Source: Actinomycetes bacterium (GTDB lineage Bacteria > Actinomycetota > Actinomycetes > Mycobacteriales > Mycobacteriaceae). From it: a stretch of 64,000 nt of DNA. Positions 33,321 through 42,452 of the stretch are shown here, one piece after another. Numbering within the stretch: position 1 is the stretch's first letter; each line of letters opens with the position of its first letter. The notes beneath the pieces were generated by a model. That model ran no database searches. It was given only the letters and a program-made list of their open reading frames with translations, and had not been told where the DNA came from. The position numbers and the translations under genes are program-made. The stretch spans positions 19,011 to 83,010 of the forward strand of contig JAEYUQ010000022.1 of the NCBI GenBank assembly GCA_023432405.1. Direction: 5' to 3'.

Positions 33321-35888
33321 ATGGACTCGTTTAACGCCACCACAAAAACAGCGGAGGCGATGCAGGCTGCTCTGCGCTATGCCTCCGCCCAGGGGAATCC
33401 TGATATTAGCCCGGCACATCTCTTGGTTTCCATTCTGGAGCAGCAAGACGGTATTGCAGCTCCAGTGCTCAAGGCGGTAGGAGTAGATCCGCACGAGATT
33501 CTGCGGCAGGGCAAACGCCTGGTGGAATCCTATCCCTCGGCTTCTGGGACGGGGATGGCGAACCCAAACTTTAACCGTGACACCCTCAACGCTATGACGG
33601 CGGCTCAGGAATTAGCCGGTGAGCTGGGGGATCAGTACGTTTCCACGGAGGTGCTCCTGGCCGGTATTGCCAGGGGGGATTCTGATGCTGGGCGCCTCCT
33701 GAAGGATAACGGCGCCAGCTATGAGGCCATTGTTGCTACCTTCCCGTCGGTGCGTGGTGGGCAGAAAGTGACCAGTCAAGATCCGGAAGCCACCTTTCAG
33801 GCCCTGGACAAGTACTCCACAGATCTCACGCAGAGAGCCCGCGACGGAAAAATTGACCCCGTAATCGGCCGTGATTCTGAGATCCGTCGAGTGATTCAGG
33901 TGCTCAGCCGCCGCACCAAGAATAATCCGGTGCTCATCGGTGAACCCGGTGTGGGGAAAACTGCCATTGTGGAGGGCTTGGCTCGGCGCATTGTGGCAGG
34001 AGACGTCCCCTCCTCCCTGAGGGATAAGAAGCTTATCAATCTTGACCTGGGTTCTATGGTGGCTGGGGCCAAGTATCGCGGGGAGTTTGAGGAACGCCTC
34101 AAGGCCGTGCTGGATGAGATCAAGAACGCCAATGGGCAGATCATTACCTTTATTGATGAGATTCACACCATCGTGGGGGCCGGTGCCAGCGGGGATGGCT
34201 CGATGGATGCGGGCAATATGATTAAGCCGCTGCTGGCGCGCGGTGAACTGCACCTTGTGGGTGCCACCACCTTGGATGAGTACCGCAAGTACATTGAAAA
34301 AGATGCCGCACTGGAGCGCCGGTTCCAGCAGGTGTATGTGGGTGAGCCAGATGTTGAGGACACCATCGGTATTTTGCGTGGGCTCAAGGAGCGCTATGAG
34401 GTCCACCACGGCGTGCGTATCCAGGATTCCGCGTTGGTGGCGGCAGCCACGCTCTCGGATCGCTACATCACCTCCCGATTCTTGCCAGATAAGGCCATTG
34501 ACCTGGTGGATGAAGCTGCTAGCCGTCTTCGTATGGAAACCGAGTCTTCTCCAGTAGAAATTGATGCCGCTGAGCGCACTGTGCGTCGTATGGAGATTGA
34601 GGAGGTGGCTTTAGAGAAGGAAACCGATGATGCCTCTAAAGAACGCCTAGTGAAACTGCGGGAGGAACTTGCCGACGCCCGCGAAAAGCTCACCCAACTC
34701 AACGCCACCTGGATGAACCAAAAGCAGGCTATTGATAACTTGCGCGAAATCAAGAGCACCTTGGAAGAGCTGCGCAATGAGTCCGAGATTGCCGAGCGGG
34801 ATGGGGACTATGCCAAGGTGGCTGAGCTGCGCTACGGGAGAATTCCAGAGCTGGAAAAGAAGATGGAGAAGGCTGAGGCGGCAGTCAATGCTGAGGAAGA
34901 CGCTATGGTCAGCGAGGAGGTGACCCCTAGTGAGATCGCGGAGGTCATTTCCTCTTGGACGGGTATTCCTGCTGGCAAGATGATGCAGGCCGAAACCGAA
35001 AAGCTCCTGCACATGGAGGCTGAGCTGGGAAGGAGGGTTGTCGGCCAGGAAGAAGCTGTGGTGGCAGTGTCGGATGCTGTGCGGCGTGCTCGCGCCGGAG
35101 TGGCTGATCCCAACCGGCCCACGGGTTCTTTCCTCTTCCTGGGGCCCACTGGTGTAGGGAAAACGGAACTGGCAAAAGCGTTGGCAGAGTTTCTCTTTGA
35201 CGACGAGCGCGCGATGGTGCGCATTGATATGTCGGAGTACTCCGAGAAGCACTCTGTGGCGCGCCTGGTGGGAGCTCCTCCCGGATATGTGGGCTATGAC
35301 CAGGGCGGTCAGCTCACCGAGGCTGTGCGACGCCGTCCCTATACGGTGGTGCTCTTTGATGAGGTGGAGAAGGCCCACCCGGATGTTTTTGACATCCTTC
35401 TTCAAGTCCTGGACGACGGTCGGCTTACTGACGGGCAGGGCCGCACTATTGACTTCCGCAACACCATCCTGATTCTCACCTCCAACCTGGGGTCTGGCGG
35501 GACCCATGAGCAGATCATGGAGGCTGTCAAGCACGCCTTCAAGCCGGAGTTCATCAACCGCCTGGATGACATTGTGGAGTTCAAAGCCCTCACAGGGGAG
35601 CAACTGCGCGGAATTGTGGATATTCAGATTCGGCAGTTGGAGCAGCGTTTGCTGCAGCGTCGCCTGAGCCTGCATGTTTCGGATTCGGCACGCGGTTGGT
35701 TGGCAGACCGTGGCTATGACCCTGCCTTCGGCGCGCGCCCGTTGCGTCGGCTCATTCAACAGGCCATCGGAGATGAACTGGCTAAACGCCTCTTGGCCGG
35801 GGATATTCGGGACGGCTACCAGGTGAATGTGGATGTGGCAGACGGAGGTGAACACCTCAGTATCTCTGGGGTTGACCTGGATGCTTAA
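33321..35888 (+). CDS. clpB: Disaggregase ClpB
   Basis: The 855-residue AAA+ hexamer resolves protein aggregates with DnaK/DnaJ. It has the N-terminal Clp repeats (1-150), a first AAA domain with GEPGVGKTAIVEGLA (about 209-223), the coiled-coil middle domain (about 400-530), and a second AAA domain with GPTGVGKTELAKALAE (about 610-625) and DEVEKAHPDVF. Length is standard. AAAGGA precedes the ATG. The clear HAIR upstream places it in the HspR regulon with dnaK and dnaJ. Confidence 0.98.
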   Translation: MDSFNATTKTAEAMQAALRYASAQGNPDISPAHLLVSILEQQDGIAAPVLKAVGVDPHEILRQGKRLVESYPSASGTGMANPNFNRDTLNAMTAAQELAGELGDQYVSTEVLLAGIARGDSDAGRLLKDNGASYEAIVATFPSVRGGQKVTSQDPEATFQALDKYSTDLTQRARDGKIDPVIGRDSEIRRVIQVLSRRTKNNPVLIGEPGVGKTAIVEGLARRIVAGDVPSSLRDKKLINLDLGSMVAGAKYRGEFEERLKAVLDEIKNANGQIITFIDEIHTIVGAGASGDGSMDAGNMIKPLLARGELHLVGATTLDEYRKYIEKDAALERRFQQVYVGEPDVEDTIGILRGLKERYEVHHGVRIQDSALVAAATLSDRYITSRFLPDKAIDLVDEAASRLRMETESSPVEIDAAERTVRRMEIEEVALEKETDDASKERLVKLREELADAREKLTQLNATWMNQKQAIDNLREIKSTLEELRNESEIAERDGDYAKVAELRYGRIPELEKKMEKAEAAVNAEEDAMVSEEVTPSEIAEVISSWTGIPAGKMMQAETEKLLHMEAELGRRVVGQEEAVVAVSDAVRRARAGVADPNRPTGSFLFLGPTGVGKTELAKALAEFLFDDERAMVRIDMSEYSEKHSVARLVGAPPGYVGYDQGGQLTEAVRRRPYTVVLFDEVEKAHPDVFDILLQVLDDGRLTDGQGRTIDFRNTILILTSNLGSGGTHEQIMEAVKHAFKPEFINRLDDIVEFKALTGEQLRGIVDIQIRQLEQRLLQRRLSLHVSDSARGWLADRGYDPAFGARPLRRLIQQAIGDELAKRLLAGDIRDGYQVNVDVADGGEHLSISGVDLDA

Positions 35889-36203
35889 ACCTTCCTGCGC
35901 TGGACGGCGGCGCCTAACCTGCGCTGGACGGTGATACTCCTCGCCCTGGTCCAGCTCAGACACTCCTGCTATTATGCGGGAGCGTTTTACCTCACGAGGA
36001 GTGACTGATCCGGGCAAAGTCATCGTGTACTCCGGGTCAGGGACACATTCTGCGGTAATTTTGGCTGCGATGGAGTTTGCTGCACTATCTGGGAGCGCTC
36101 AGGATGTGGGCGAATGGTCCCGGTGGTCGGCGGATGTTCACAATCGTGTGGAAAGTGGGATGTAAGGTTTCTTCTCAGTAGAGAATAAAAAGCATTAGTG
36201 GAG
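35889..36203. other. Stretch between clpB and the acidic membrane protein
   Basis: CCTGCGCTGGACGG occurs twice near 35895 and 35917. TATTAT (35970-35975) is a possible -10. A 63-codon frame runs 35974-36165 and may or may not be real. Confidence 0.4.
35974..36165 (+). CDS. Small possible protein (63 codons)
   Basis: The product reads GKVIVYSGSGTHSAVILAAMEFAALSG in its middle, with no recognised family. Its ATG overlaps a TATTAT hexamer, so a shorter form from GTG 36001 (AGGA directly before it) is as likely. It could be chance. Confidence 0.25.
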   Translation: MRERFTSRGVTDPGKVIVYSGSGTHSAVILAAMEFAALSGSAQDVGEWSRWSADVHNRVESGM

Positions 36204-37772
36204 ATGTCAGTGACTGTTGTGTTATATACCCTCGCTGCAATCGCAGGAGTGGGTGGCGTGGTGTTGTGGTTTATGGATAGCCGCAACCGCACAGCCGCAT
36301 TAGAAAGCCAGGCGCGGGATACCTGGGCTGTGGAGAATCTCGCCCAAGATGCTCTCCCCGCCGCTCAAAGCAACCGCCCGTTCTCCGTATCCAGCACCGA
36401 GGTCACCGCTGAACAACCCGCTCTTATTGATGCTGATGTGAATCGCCCTTACTTCTCGCCGGAGGAAGAAGTCACCTCCTCCGCCTCGTTCGAGGACGAT
36501 GATTACGCTGTGCCGGAGGTTGACTATTCCCCTGAACACCCTGACAGCCTTGATGCTTATGACGATGTCTACGGAGACCTTGGCGCCGAGCGTCGCCCTC
36601 AGGATACTCAGGACGCAGGCCGGCCCCGCGGCGAGCAGGAGAGTCGAGGATGGTTCCGCTTCCCCGGTAAGAAACGCCGTGAGCGGGTCACCTGGGTGAG
36701 TGCCCACGGCTTTTCTGAGCTCCAGGAGGAACACCTCCTGGACAATGAATGGACACGAGGGCCCGCAGCCCGCAAGAACGTGAGACCTCGGGACATCCTC
36801 CAGGGTGAGATTGAGGGATATGAAACCTATATCTCCGATCTTGGGGGTTCCACCGTTATTGCCATGCGCCGAGGTGCGGCCAGCCCCATCATTGTGGACA
36901 TGGTGAGAACGGAAATCTCTGCGGAGGACAGCACTGAAACTGATGACCTCCTTGAGATTGCAGAGCTTGAGGGGTTTGTGCTGTCGTGTTCCGACCCGGA
37001 GCCTACCCAGCGTTTTGTGGATTCCCGTGTCACCGAGGCTCTCAGCACCCTGCCTGAGGAAGTAGAAGGTGTCTGGCTTGAAGCAGACTGGGTGGTGGCG
37101 GATATGCCGAAGGGCACCCCGCCGGAAGTGTGGGAAGCCACCTTTGCGCCCCTGGCTTTACTTGCCGACGCTGCGCGTCTCCTGCCTCCTGCTCCCTCCG
37201 TGGCCCAGGTACTTTCGGAAGAGGACCTAGACATATCCCGCCCCATGCCACTCCCAGATCCAGGAGAGGATTACATGGGGGGTCAAGGCGTCGATAAGGA
37301 AGATGAGATTCCAGTCCTTCAGCGTCCGGGCCTCCTGCGCCCTGAGCACCCTGTGCCAGCGCCCACTCGGGCACAGAACGCCACCTTCGGTCCAGTGAAT
37401 CCTCAGCCTCTTGGCGGGGATGACGTTGCCCCGATTGCTGACGGGGAAGAACAAACCCCTCTGGAGAATTACCAAGGCACGCGCGTGGTTCGGAAACTCT
37501 CCCGCGGAGCCAGCATTTTTGAGGATCTTGCCGCAGAGTTGGGAGATCCTCAGATCAGCATGGAGCTTCCAGACTGGGACTCCGTGGACACTGCTGAGGA
37601 CACCGCAGAGGATACTGCAGAGGATGGATTCGTGGACACCGTCGTGGAAACGGGCGAGGACACTGCAGACAACATTGCAGGCAGTCGCGCCGGGGACACG
37701 GGAGAGAACACCGCAGAAGATAGCGCCGTGGACACCGCAGAATCAGGAGAACACAATGCTGAATCAGAGTAA
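36204..37772 (+). CDS. Membrane-anchored acidic protein of unknown function
   Basis: The product of about 522 residues starts with a membrane segment (VTVVLYTLAAIAGVGGVVLWFMD, about 2-24), then a disordered acidic part, a folded central region (about 145-330: RVTWVSAHGFSELQEEHLLDNEW; IEGYETYISDLGGSTVIAMRRGA), a Pro-rich linker, and a tail of repeats of the DTAED/ENTAED kind. No known domain is recognised. GGAG directly abuts the ATG; a GTG two codons earlier is possible. Its end overlaps pyrE by 17 bases, so it is probably co-transcribed with pyrE. Confidence 0.72.
   Translation: MSVTVVLYTLAAIAGVGGVVLWFMDSRNRTAALESQARDTWAVENLAQDALPAAQSNRPFSVSSTEVTAEQPALIDADVNRPYFSPEEEVTSSASFEDDDYAVPEVDYSPEHPDSLDAYDDVYGDLGAERRPQDTQDAGRPRGEQESRGWFRFPGKKRRERVTWVSAHGFSELQEEHLLDNEWTRGPAARKNVRPRDILQGEIEGYETYISDLGGSTVIAMRRGAASPIIVDMVRTEISAEDSTETDDLLEIAELEGFVLSCSDPEPTQRFVDSRVTEALSTLPEEVEGVWLEADWVVADMPKGTPPEVWEATFAPLALLADAARLLPPAPSVAQVLSEEDLDISRPMPLPDPGEDYMGGQGVDKEDEIPVLQRPGLLRPEHPVPAPTRAQNATFGPVNPQPLGGDDVAPIADGEEQTPLENYQGTRVVRKLSRGASIFEDLAAELGDPQISMELPDWDSVDTAEDTAEDTAEDGFVDTVVETGEDTADNIAGSRAGDTGENTAEDSAVDTAESGEHNAESE
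37287..37300 (+). repeat. Dispersed 14-mer, GGCGTCGATAAGGA
   Basis: Sense in the acidic membrane protein gene. Confidence 0.7.
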
Positions 37773-38298
37773 GCGTGAGGAACTAGCCGAGCTCATCAAG
37801 GAACTGGCCGTGGTGCGGGGAAGCGTGATTCTCTCCTCCGGTCAGGAGTCTGATTACTACGTGGATTTGCGCCGTGTCACTCTTCACCACCGTGGTTCTC
37901 AACTGGTGGGGGAGCTACTTCGGGAATTGACGGCAGATTGGGACTATGTGGCAGCAGGCGGTCTGACCCTGGGTGCAGATCCTGTGGGAACGGCAGTGAT
38001 GGCTGCTGAGGGCAGACCTATCGACGCCTTTATTGTGCGTAAAGCTGCCAAAGATCACGGTATGCAGCGCCAGGTGGAAGGCCCCGATGTCTCAGGAAAG
38101 CGGGTGCTCGTGGTGGAAGACACCACCACCACAGGAAACTCTCCGCTGACCGCTGTGAAAGCGTTACGGGAGATTGGTGCGGAAGTTGTGGGGGTTGCCA
38201 CTATTGTGGACCGCAACACGGGCGCTGACCAGGTGATTAAAGACGCCGGTGTGGACTACCGATCTATTTTCGGTTTGGAAGATCTTGGACTTGCCTGA
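37756..38298 (+). CDS. pyrE: Orotate phosphoribosyltransferase
   Basis: The 180-residue enzyme joins orotate and PRPP to give OMP in pyrimidine synthesis. The PRPP-binding signature VLVVEDTTTTGNSP is at about 116-129, and the family N-terminus (LAELIKELAVVRGSVILSSGQESDYYVDLR) is complete. ATG 37756 is chosen because ATCAGGAG precedes it; longer frames read through the neighbour's acidic repeats. It is embedded in a same-strand run with trmH/spoU. Confidence 0.95.
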   Translation: MLNQSKREELAELIKELAVVRGSVILSSGQESDYYVDLRRVTLHHRGSQLVGELLRELTADWDYVAAGGLTLGADPVGTAVMAAEGRPIDAFIVRKAAKDHGMQRQVEGPDVSGKRVLVVEDTTTTGNSPLTAVKALREIGAEVVGVATIVDRNTGADQVIKDAGVDYRSIFGLEDLGLA

Positions 38299-38950
38299 CA
38301 GTAATCTGCAGGCGCCTGGCCCTACGGAATGGGGAGAAGGTCGCCACGGTGTAGGCCCCTGGGAAGGGCCGTGGCCGAAGGATAGCCGTTATGACCCTGA
38401 GCTCCTGCGAGAGGGAGACAGGCGCAATGTGGTGGACGCCTATAGGTATTGGTCCCGCGAGGCGATTGTGGCAGACCTGGATACCAAACGTCATCCCCTC
38501 CACATTGCCATTGAAAACTTTGAAAATGACGCCAACATAGGCACGGTAGTGCGTACCGCGAATGCTTTTGCCGTCCAGGCCGTACACATTGTGGGTAGAA
38601 GACGGTGGAACCGCCGCGGAGCTATGGTGACAGATCGCTACCAGCATATTCTTCATCATGAGACTGTGGCAGACCTACTGGAGTGGGCCAAGCAAGAAAA
38701 TATGGTTGTAGTTGCCATAGACAACATTCCTGGTTCGGTTCCCCTGGAGCGCACACACCTCCCGTGCAACTGTCTGCTGGTATTTGGGCAGGAAGGGCCT
38801 GGTATTACCGATGACACCTCTCGTGGGGCGGCCATGACCTGCTCTATTGCACAATTTGGCTCCACGCGGTCCATCAATGTGGGAGTGGCTGCCGGAATTG
38901 CCATGCACACATGGGTACGCCAGCACGCAGATCTGGGAAAGGCGTGGTAG
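38285..38950 (+). CDS. SpoU/TrmH-family RNA 2'-O-methyltransferase
   Basis: The product of about 221 residues contains the SPOUT knot fold: NFENDANIGTVVRTANAF (about 78-95), CLLVFGQEGPGIT and SINVGVAAGIAMHTW. It methylates ribose in rRNA or tRNA; the target is not predictable. The start is uncertain: TTG at 38285 or 38291 overlaps the pyrE stop, while an upstream ATG at 38249 lies deep in pyrE. A SpoU gene also lies near pyrE in mycobacteria. Confidence 0.85.
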   Translation: MDLPDSNLQAPGPTEWGEGRHGVGPWEGPWPKDSRYDPELLREGDRRNVVDAYRYWSREAIVADLDTKRHPLHIAIENFENDANIGTVVRTANAFAVQAVHIVGRRRWNRRGAMVTDRYQHILHHETVADLLEWAKQENMVVVAIDNIPGSVPLERTHLPCNCLLVFGQEGPGITDDTSRGAAMTCSIAQFGSTRSINVGVAAGIAMHTWVRQHADLGKAW

Positions 38951-40095
38951 CTGTGGAAGAAATATGGGATCACCGAGCAGACCTCGCTGAGCGCGCAATC
39001 AATGAGCGCCATGCGCGGAAACTCTGGGCGCTGCCACGCACCAATCTTGCAGTGGTGGCGTGGCCCCCGTCCATCAAGGAGCAGCTCTACCTCAGATGGG
39101 ATTACTGGTGGCAGGCTCACTACTTAGACTGCCTGGTAGATGCCCATTCTCGTACTGCCACCCGCGAGCGACGCTACCGCATTAAAGACACCCTCCGTGG
39201 CATACGTATCCGAAACCTCCGGCGCCTCTCCACGAACCGCTATCATGACGATAAGTCCTGGTTGGCTCTAGCTATGGGGCGAGCTCTCACACTCAAGAAG
39301 GTGGCTAACCCATTCTTTTCTGCACAGGTGAAAGATCTTCACGCTGCCGTATCGACGGCCGTCGATAAGGAAGTAGGTGCAGTGCCGTGGCGGGTGGGGG
39401 ATTTTTTCTACAACGCGCCCACCAATGGTCCGGCGGCTATCATGCTGGCGCGCCTCGAGCGCTATGAGGAAGCCGCACAGCTGACAGACTGGATGTTTGA
39501 AACCCTGCTCAACCCAGATGGGCTCATCAGAGATGGTGTTTATATTCGTCCAGAGGGCAGTGAGTATGAGGAAAGGATTTACACGTACTGCCAAGGAGTA
39601 GCGCTGGGGGCCTGTCTGGAGCTAGCTCTGGCGGGGCAGGGGGACCGCTTCGAGGATCGGATTCGTGCCCTTGTGCAGGCTGTGGAACGCCATCTTGCAA
39701 ACTCTGAGGGGGTTATCACCGCCGATACCGGAGATGGAGACGGCGGACTGTTCAAAGGGATTTTGGTGCGCTACCTGGCACAGGTGGCCTTGCGTTTTGA
39801 AGGACACCCCCACACCCAGCGCACCGCTGCCAGCATGGTCATGGCCTCTGCGGAATCTCTCTGGAGCCACAGGCTGGAAGTAGATGGGCTGCCCATTTTT
39901 TCCGCGGACTGGAACACCGATGCAGTATTGCCCCACAACTTTGGAGTCAAGAACGGATCGCTAACCGGAACCTTAGGCGTGGTGAACATTGATGAACGAG
40001 ATCTCTCCGTCCAGCTCTCGGGATGGATGCTTCTGGAAATGGCGGCTCAGATCTCAAGAATCTACGGCGAGAATAGTTTTTTCACGGCATACTAG
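38944..40095 (+). CDS. Glycoside hydrolase family 76-like protein
   Basis: The product of about 383 residues is of the GH76 (alpha-1,6-mannanase-like) type: WRVGDFFYNAPTNGPAAIMLARL, YTYCQGVALGACLELAL and GGLFKGILVRYLAQVAL are family segments. No signal peptide is seen, so it acts in the cytosol or is not a classical secreted mannanase. The start is GTG 38944 after GGGAAAGG, overlapping trmH by 7 bases; GTG 38953 is an alternative. Mycobacteria also place a GH76 gene near fba. Confidence 0.78.
   Translation: MVAVEEIWDHRADLAERAINERHARKLWALPRTNLAVVAWPPSIKEQLYLRWDYWWQAHYLDCLVDAHSRTATRERRYRIKDTLRGIRIRNLRRLSTNRYHDDKSWLALAMGRALTLKKVANPFFSAQVKDLHAAVSTAVDKEVGAVPWRVGDFFYNAPTNGPAAIMLARLERYEEAAQLTDWMFETLLNPDGLIRDGVYIRPEGSEYEERIYTYCQGVALGACLELALAGQGDRFEDRIRALVQAVERHLANSEGVITADTGDGDGGLFKGILVRYLAQVALRFEGHPHTQRTAASMVMASAESLWSHRLEVDGLPIFSADWNTDAVLPHNFGVKNGSLTGTLGVVNIDERDLSVQLSGWMLLEMAAQISRIYGENSFFTAY
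39358..39371 (+). repeat. Dispersed 14-mer, GCCGTCGATAAGGA
   Basis: Sense in the GH76 gene; second base differs. Confidence 0.6.
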
Positions 40096-40136
40096 GTGAG
40101 TAAAAGTAAACCCAATTTTTTGGAGGCTCTACATCA

Positions 40137-41171
40137 ATGCCTATCGCAACTCCTGAGGTCTACAACGAGATGCTAGATCGCGCGAAAGAGGGCTCCTACG
40201 CCCTGCCCGCGATTAACTGCACGTCCTCGGAAACCATCAACGCTGCCCTGCGCGGGTTTGCGGAGGCCGAGTCCGATGGCATCATCCAGTTTTCCACTGG
40301 TGGCGCCGAGTTCGGTTCTGGTCTTGGGGTCAAGAACAAGGTCAAGGGTGCTCTTGCACTGGCCGCATTTGCCCATGAAGCAGCCAAGAGCTACAACATC
40401 AACGTTGCTTTGCACACCGATCACTGCCAGAAAGAAGTATTGGACGAGTATGTCCGTCCGTTGATTGCGGTGTCCCAAGAGCGTGTGGACCGGGGCGAAT
40501 TGCCGCTGTTCCAGTCCCATATGTGGGACGGTTCCGCTATTCCGATTGATGAGAACCTGGTTATTGCCCAGGAACTCCTGGAGAAGGCGCGCAAAGCACA
40601 CATCATTCTTGAGCTGGAGATCGGCGTTGTAGGCGGCGAAGAGGACGGCGTTCAGGCCAAGCACGGCGCTAACCTCTACACCTCGGCAGAAGACTTCGAG
40701 AAGACCATTGACGCCATTGGCACAGGAGAGAAGGGGCGCTATATGTTGGCGGCCACCTTCGGCAATGTTCACGGCGTCTACAAGCCAGGCAATGTGCAGC
40801 TTCGTCCCGAGGTTCTGGACATGGGGCAGAAAGTTGCTGTCAAGAAGCTAGGCCTGGAGGAGGGCATCAAGGTCTTTGACTACGTGTTCCACGGTGGCTC
40901 TGGTTCCGAGAAGGAGAAGATTGAGGAGGCGCTCACCTACGGCGTTATCAAGATGAATGTGGATACTGACACCCAGTACGCATTCACCCGTCCGATCGTT
41001 GGGCATATGTTCAGCAACTACGACGGTGTGCTCAAGATTGACGGTGAGGTAGGCAACAAGAAGACCTACGATCCGCGTTCCTACCTGAAGAAGGCAGAAC
41101 AGGGCATGACTGACCGCGTGATTGAGGCAGCCCAGGATCTGCACTCCGTGGGACACACTGTGTCCAAGTAG
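40137..41171 (+). CDS. fba: Class II fructose-bisphosphate aldolase
   Basis: The 344-residue zinc enzyme splits fructose 1,6-bisphosphate in glycolysis. Zinc ligands lie in ALHTDHC (about 96-102) and in GNVHGVY and VFHGGSGSEKE; KMNVDTDTQYAFTRP is the dihydroxyacetone-phosphate site. Length matches the class IIa family. TTTGGAGG precedes the ATG. A strong terminator follows. Confidence 0.97.
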   Translation: MPIATPEVYNEMLDRAKEGSYALPAINCTSSETINAALRGFAEAESDGIIQFSTGGAEFGSGLGVKNKVKGALALAAFAHEAAKSYNINVALHTDHCQKEVLDEYVRPLIAVSQERVDRGELPLFQSHMWDGSAIPIDENLVIAQELLEKARKAHIILELEIGVVGGEEDGVQAKHGANLYTSAEDFEKTIDAIGTGEKGRYMLAATFGNVHGVYKPGNVQLRPEVLDMGQKVAVKKLGLEEGIKVFDYVFHGGSGSEKEKIEEALTYGVIKMNVDTDTQYAFTRPIVGHMFSNYDGVLKIDGEVGNKKTYDPRSYLKKAEQGMTDRVIEAAQDLHSVGHTVSK

Positions 41172-41201
41172 ATAAGCCGTGCGCTTCTGAGAAGCACACC
41201 A

Positions 41202-41240
41202 AAGTACCGCAGCACTCAGGTGTTGCGGTACTTGTGTTTT
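41202..41240 (+). terminator. Intrinsic terminator after fba
   Basis: AAGTACCGCA pairs with TGCGGTACTT and the inner bases extend the stem to 14 bp with a TCAG loop; GTGTTTT follows. Confidence 0.85.
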
Positions 41241-41405
41241 GCGCGCAGTTCGCCCGGGTGGGGAAATTCTGCATCCATCGGAAGGTAGTGCTACTTGGAG
41301 CTAACAGGCTTGCTATGGTATGAATACAATTCTTTCGGCCTGTTGCCTTCTGCTGTAAGAAGCAGTTTTTGGCACTACAGCCACATTTCAGTGATTGGAG
41401 CAATC

Positions 41406-42272
41406 ATGCGCCTTAAAAAGGCATTGGTAGGAGTTTTGACATCTCTGGGTGTTCTTAGCGCCGCGGTGACTGGTTCACAGGCTTCGGCAGCTCCTGCCTC
41501 GGATTTCACATACGTTGCCATCGGTGATTCCTTTGCGGCAGTTGGTTCACTGAGCAAGATGGATCCAGTGAGCCGTAACCCATTGTGCGGGTTTAGCAGG
41601 GATAACTACGCCCAGCGCCTTGCAGGCATGATGGGATACCAACTCAACGACGTCACCTGTGGTTTCTCTCGGAGCAATGAGTACTGGAACGTTCAGACTT
41701 ATCCGGTTCTGATGCCTGATCGCATTCCACAGCGTCTAGCTATCACCCCGGATACAGACTTGGTCACAATCACCCTGGGCGGAAACGACATGGGGCCCGA
41801 GAGTTTTGCTGCTTGCTTGGTGACTCGTTTTGCAACCGGCCTGGGCCCCTCCTGCCGTGACACCACCACCCCTATTCTCAACGCTCGGATGGCTGGCCTT
41901 CAGGAGAAACTTGAGGCTATCTATCGTGATGCGCATCAGCGCGCTCCCCACGCCAAGATCATGGCTGTGGGATACCTCAAGCCTGTTGTCACCAATCAGG
42001 CTCGATGCGAGAACTATGGGCAGTTCAAAGACGAGGACATTGTTTTCGTGGAAGAAGCCCTCGGACGCCTAAATGGCATTGTGGCTCAGGCCGCGAAGAA
42101 CACCGGCACCATCTATGTTGCTCCTCACAGCGATAATGGTTCCTGTGCTCCCAAGAATCTTCGCACCACCACTATGTTGGGTGTTCAAGATGACGCTTTG
42201 ATGGTTCACCCCACTGCCTATGGGCATCAGGTAGTGGCAGAGTCCATTAGGGATGCTCTGAAAGCCCAGTAA
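41406..42272 (+). CDS. Secreted SGNH/GDSL hydrolase
   Basis: The 288-residue product has a Sec signal peptide (RLKKALVGVLTSLGVLSAAVTG, cleavage near ASA-AP) and the SGNH blocks: Ser in AIGDSFAAVG, Gly/Asn in LGGNDMGP, and Asp-His in DALMVHPTAYGH. Several Cys could form disulfides outside the cell. Such enzymes are esterases or lipases acting on envelope or host lipids. TTGGAGCAATC precedes ATG 41406. A perfect terminator follows. Confidence 0.88.
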   Translation: MRLKKALVGVLTSLGVLSAAVTGSQASAAPASDFTYVAIGDSFAAVGSLSKMDPVSRNPLCGFSRDNYAQRLAGMMGYQLNDVTCGFSRSNEYWNVQTYPVLMPDRIPQRLAITPDTDLVTITLGGNDMGPESFAACLVTRFATGLGPSCRDTTTPILNARMAGLQEKLEAIYRDAHQRAPHAKIMAVGYLKPVVTNQARCENYGQFKDEDIVFVEEALGRLNGIVAQAAKNTGTIYVAPHSDNGSCAPKNLRTTTMLGVQDDALMVHPTAYGHQVVAESIRDALKAQ

Positions 42273-42283
42273 GTCCACGAATT

Positions 42284-42320
42284 AAGGCTCGGAACTCAGG
42301 TGAGTTCCGAGCCTTTCTTG
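42284..42320 (+). terminator. Intrinsic terminator after the SGNH hydrolase
   Basis: A perfect 15-bp stem (AAGGCTCGGAACTCA with its complement) and a GG loop is followed by TCTTG. Confidence 0.88.
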
Positions 42321-42452
42321 TATCTGGGAGTTTCTCCAGCTAGCGCTCCAAGCCAAACAGGAGAGAATCCCTCTTGAGAACCTGGAGGGCAACGCAGCTA
42401 AGCACGCTGCTCCCACGCGGTGAACGGTTCTTCGATCTGCTAATGCTGTGTT

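Noticed and set aside
34647..36023. 458-codon minus-strand frame across the 3' half of clpB
   Set aside because: It is antisense to conserved AAA+ motifs; no domain or ribosome site is visible.
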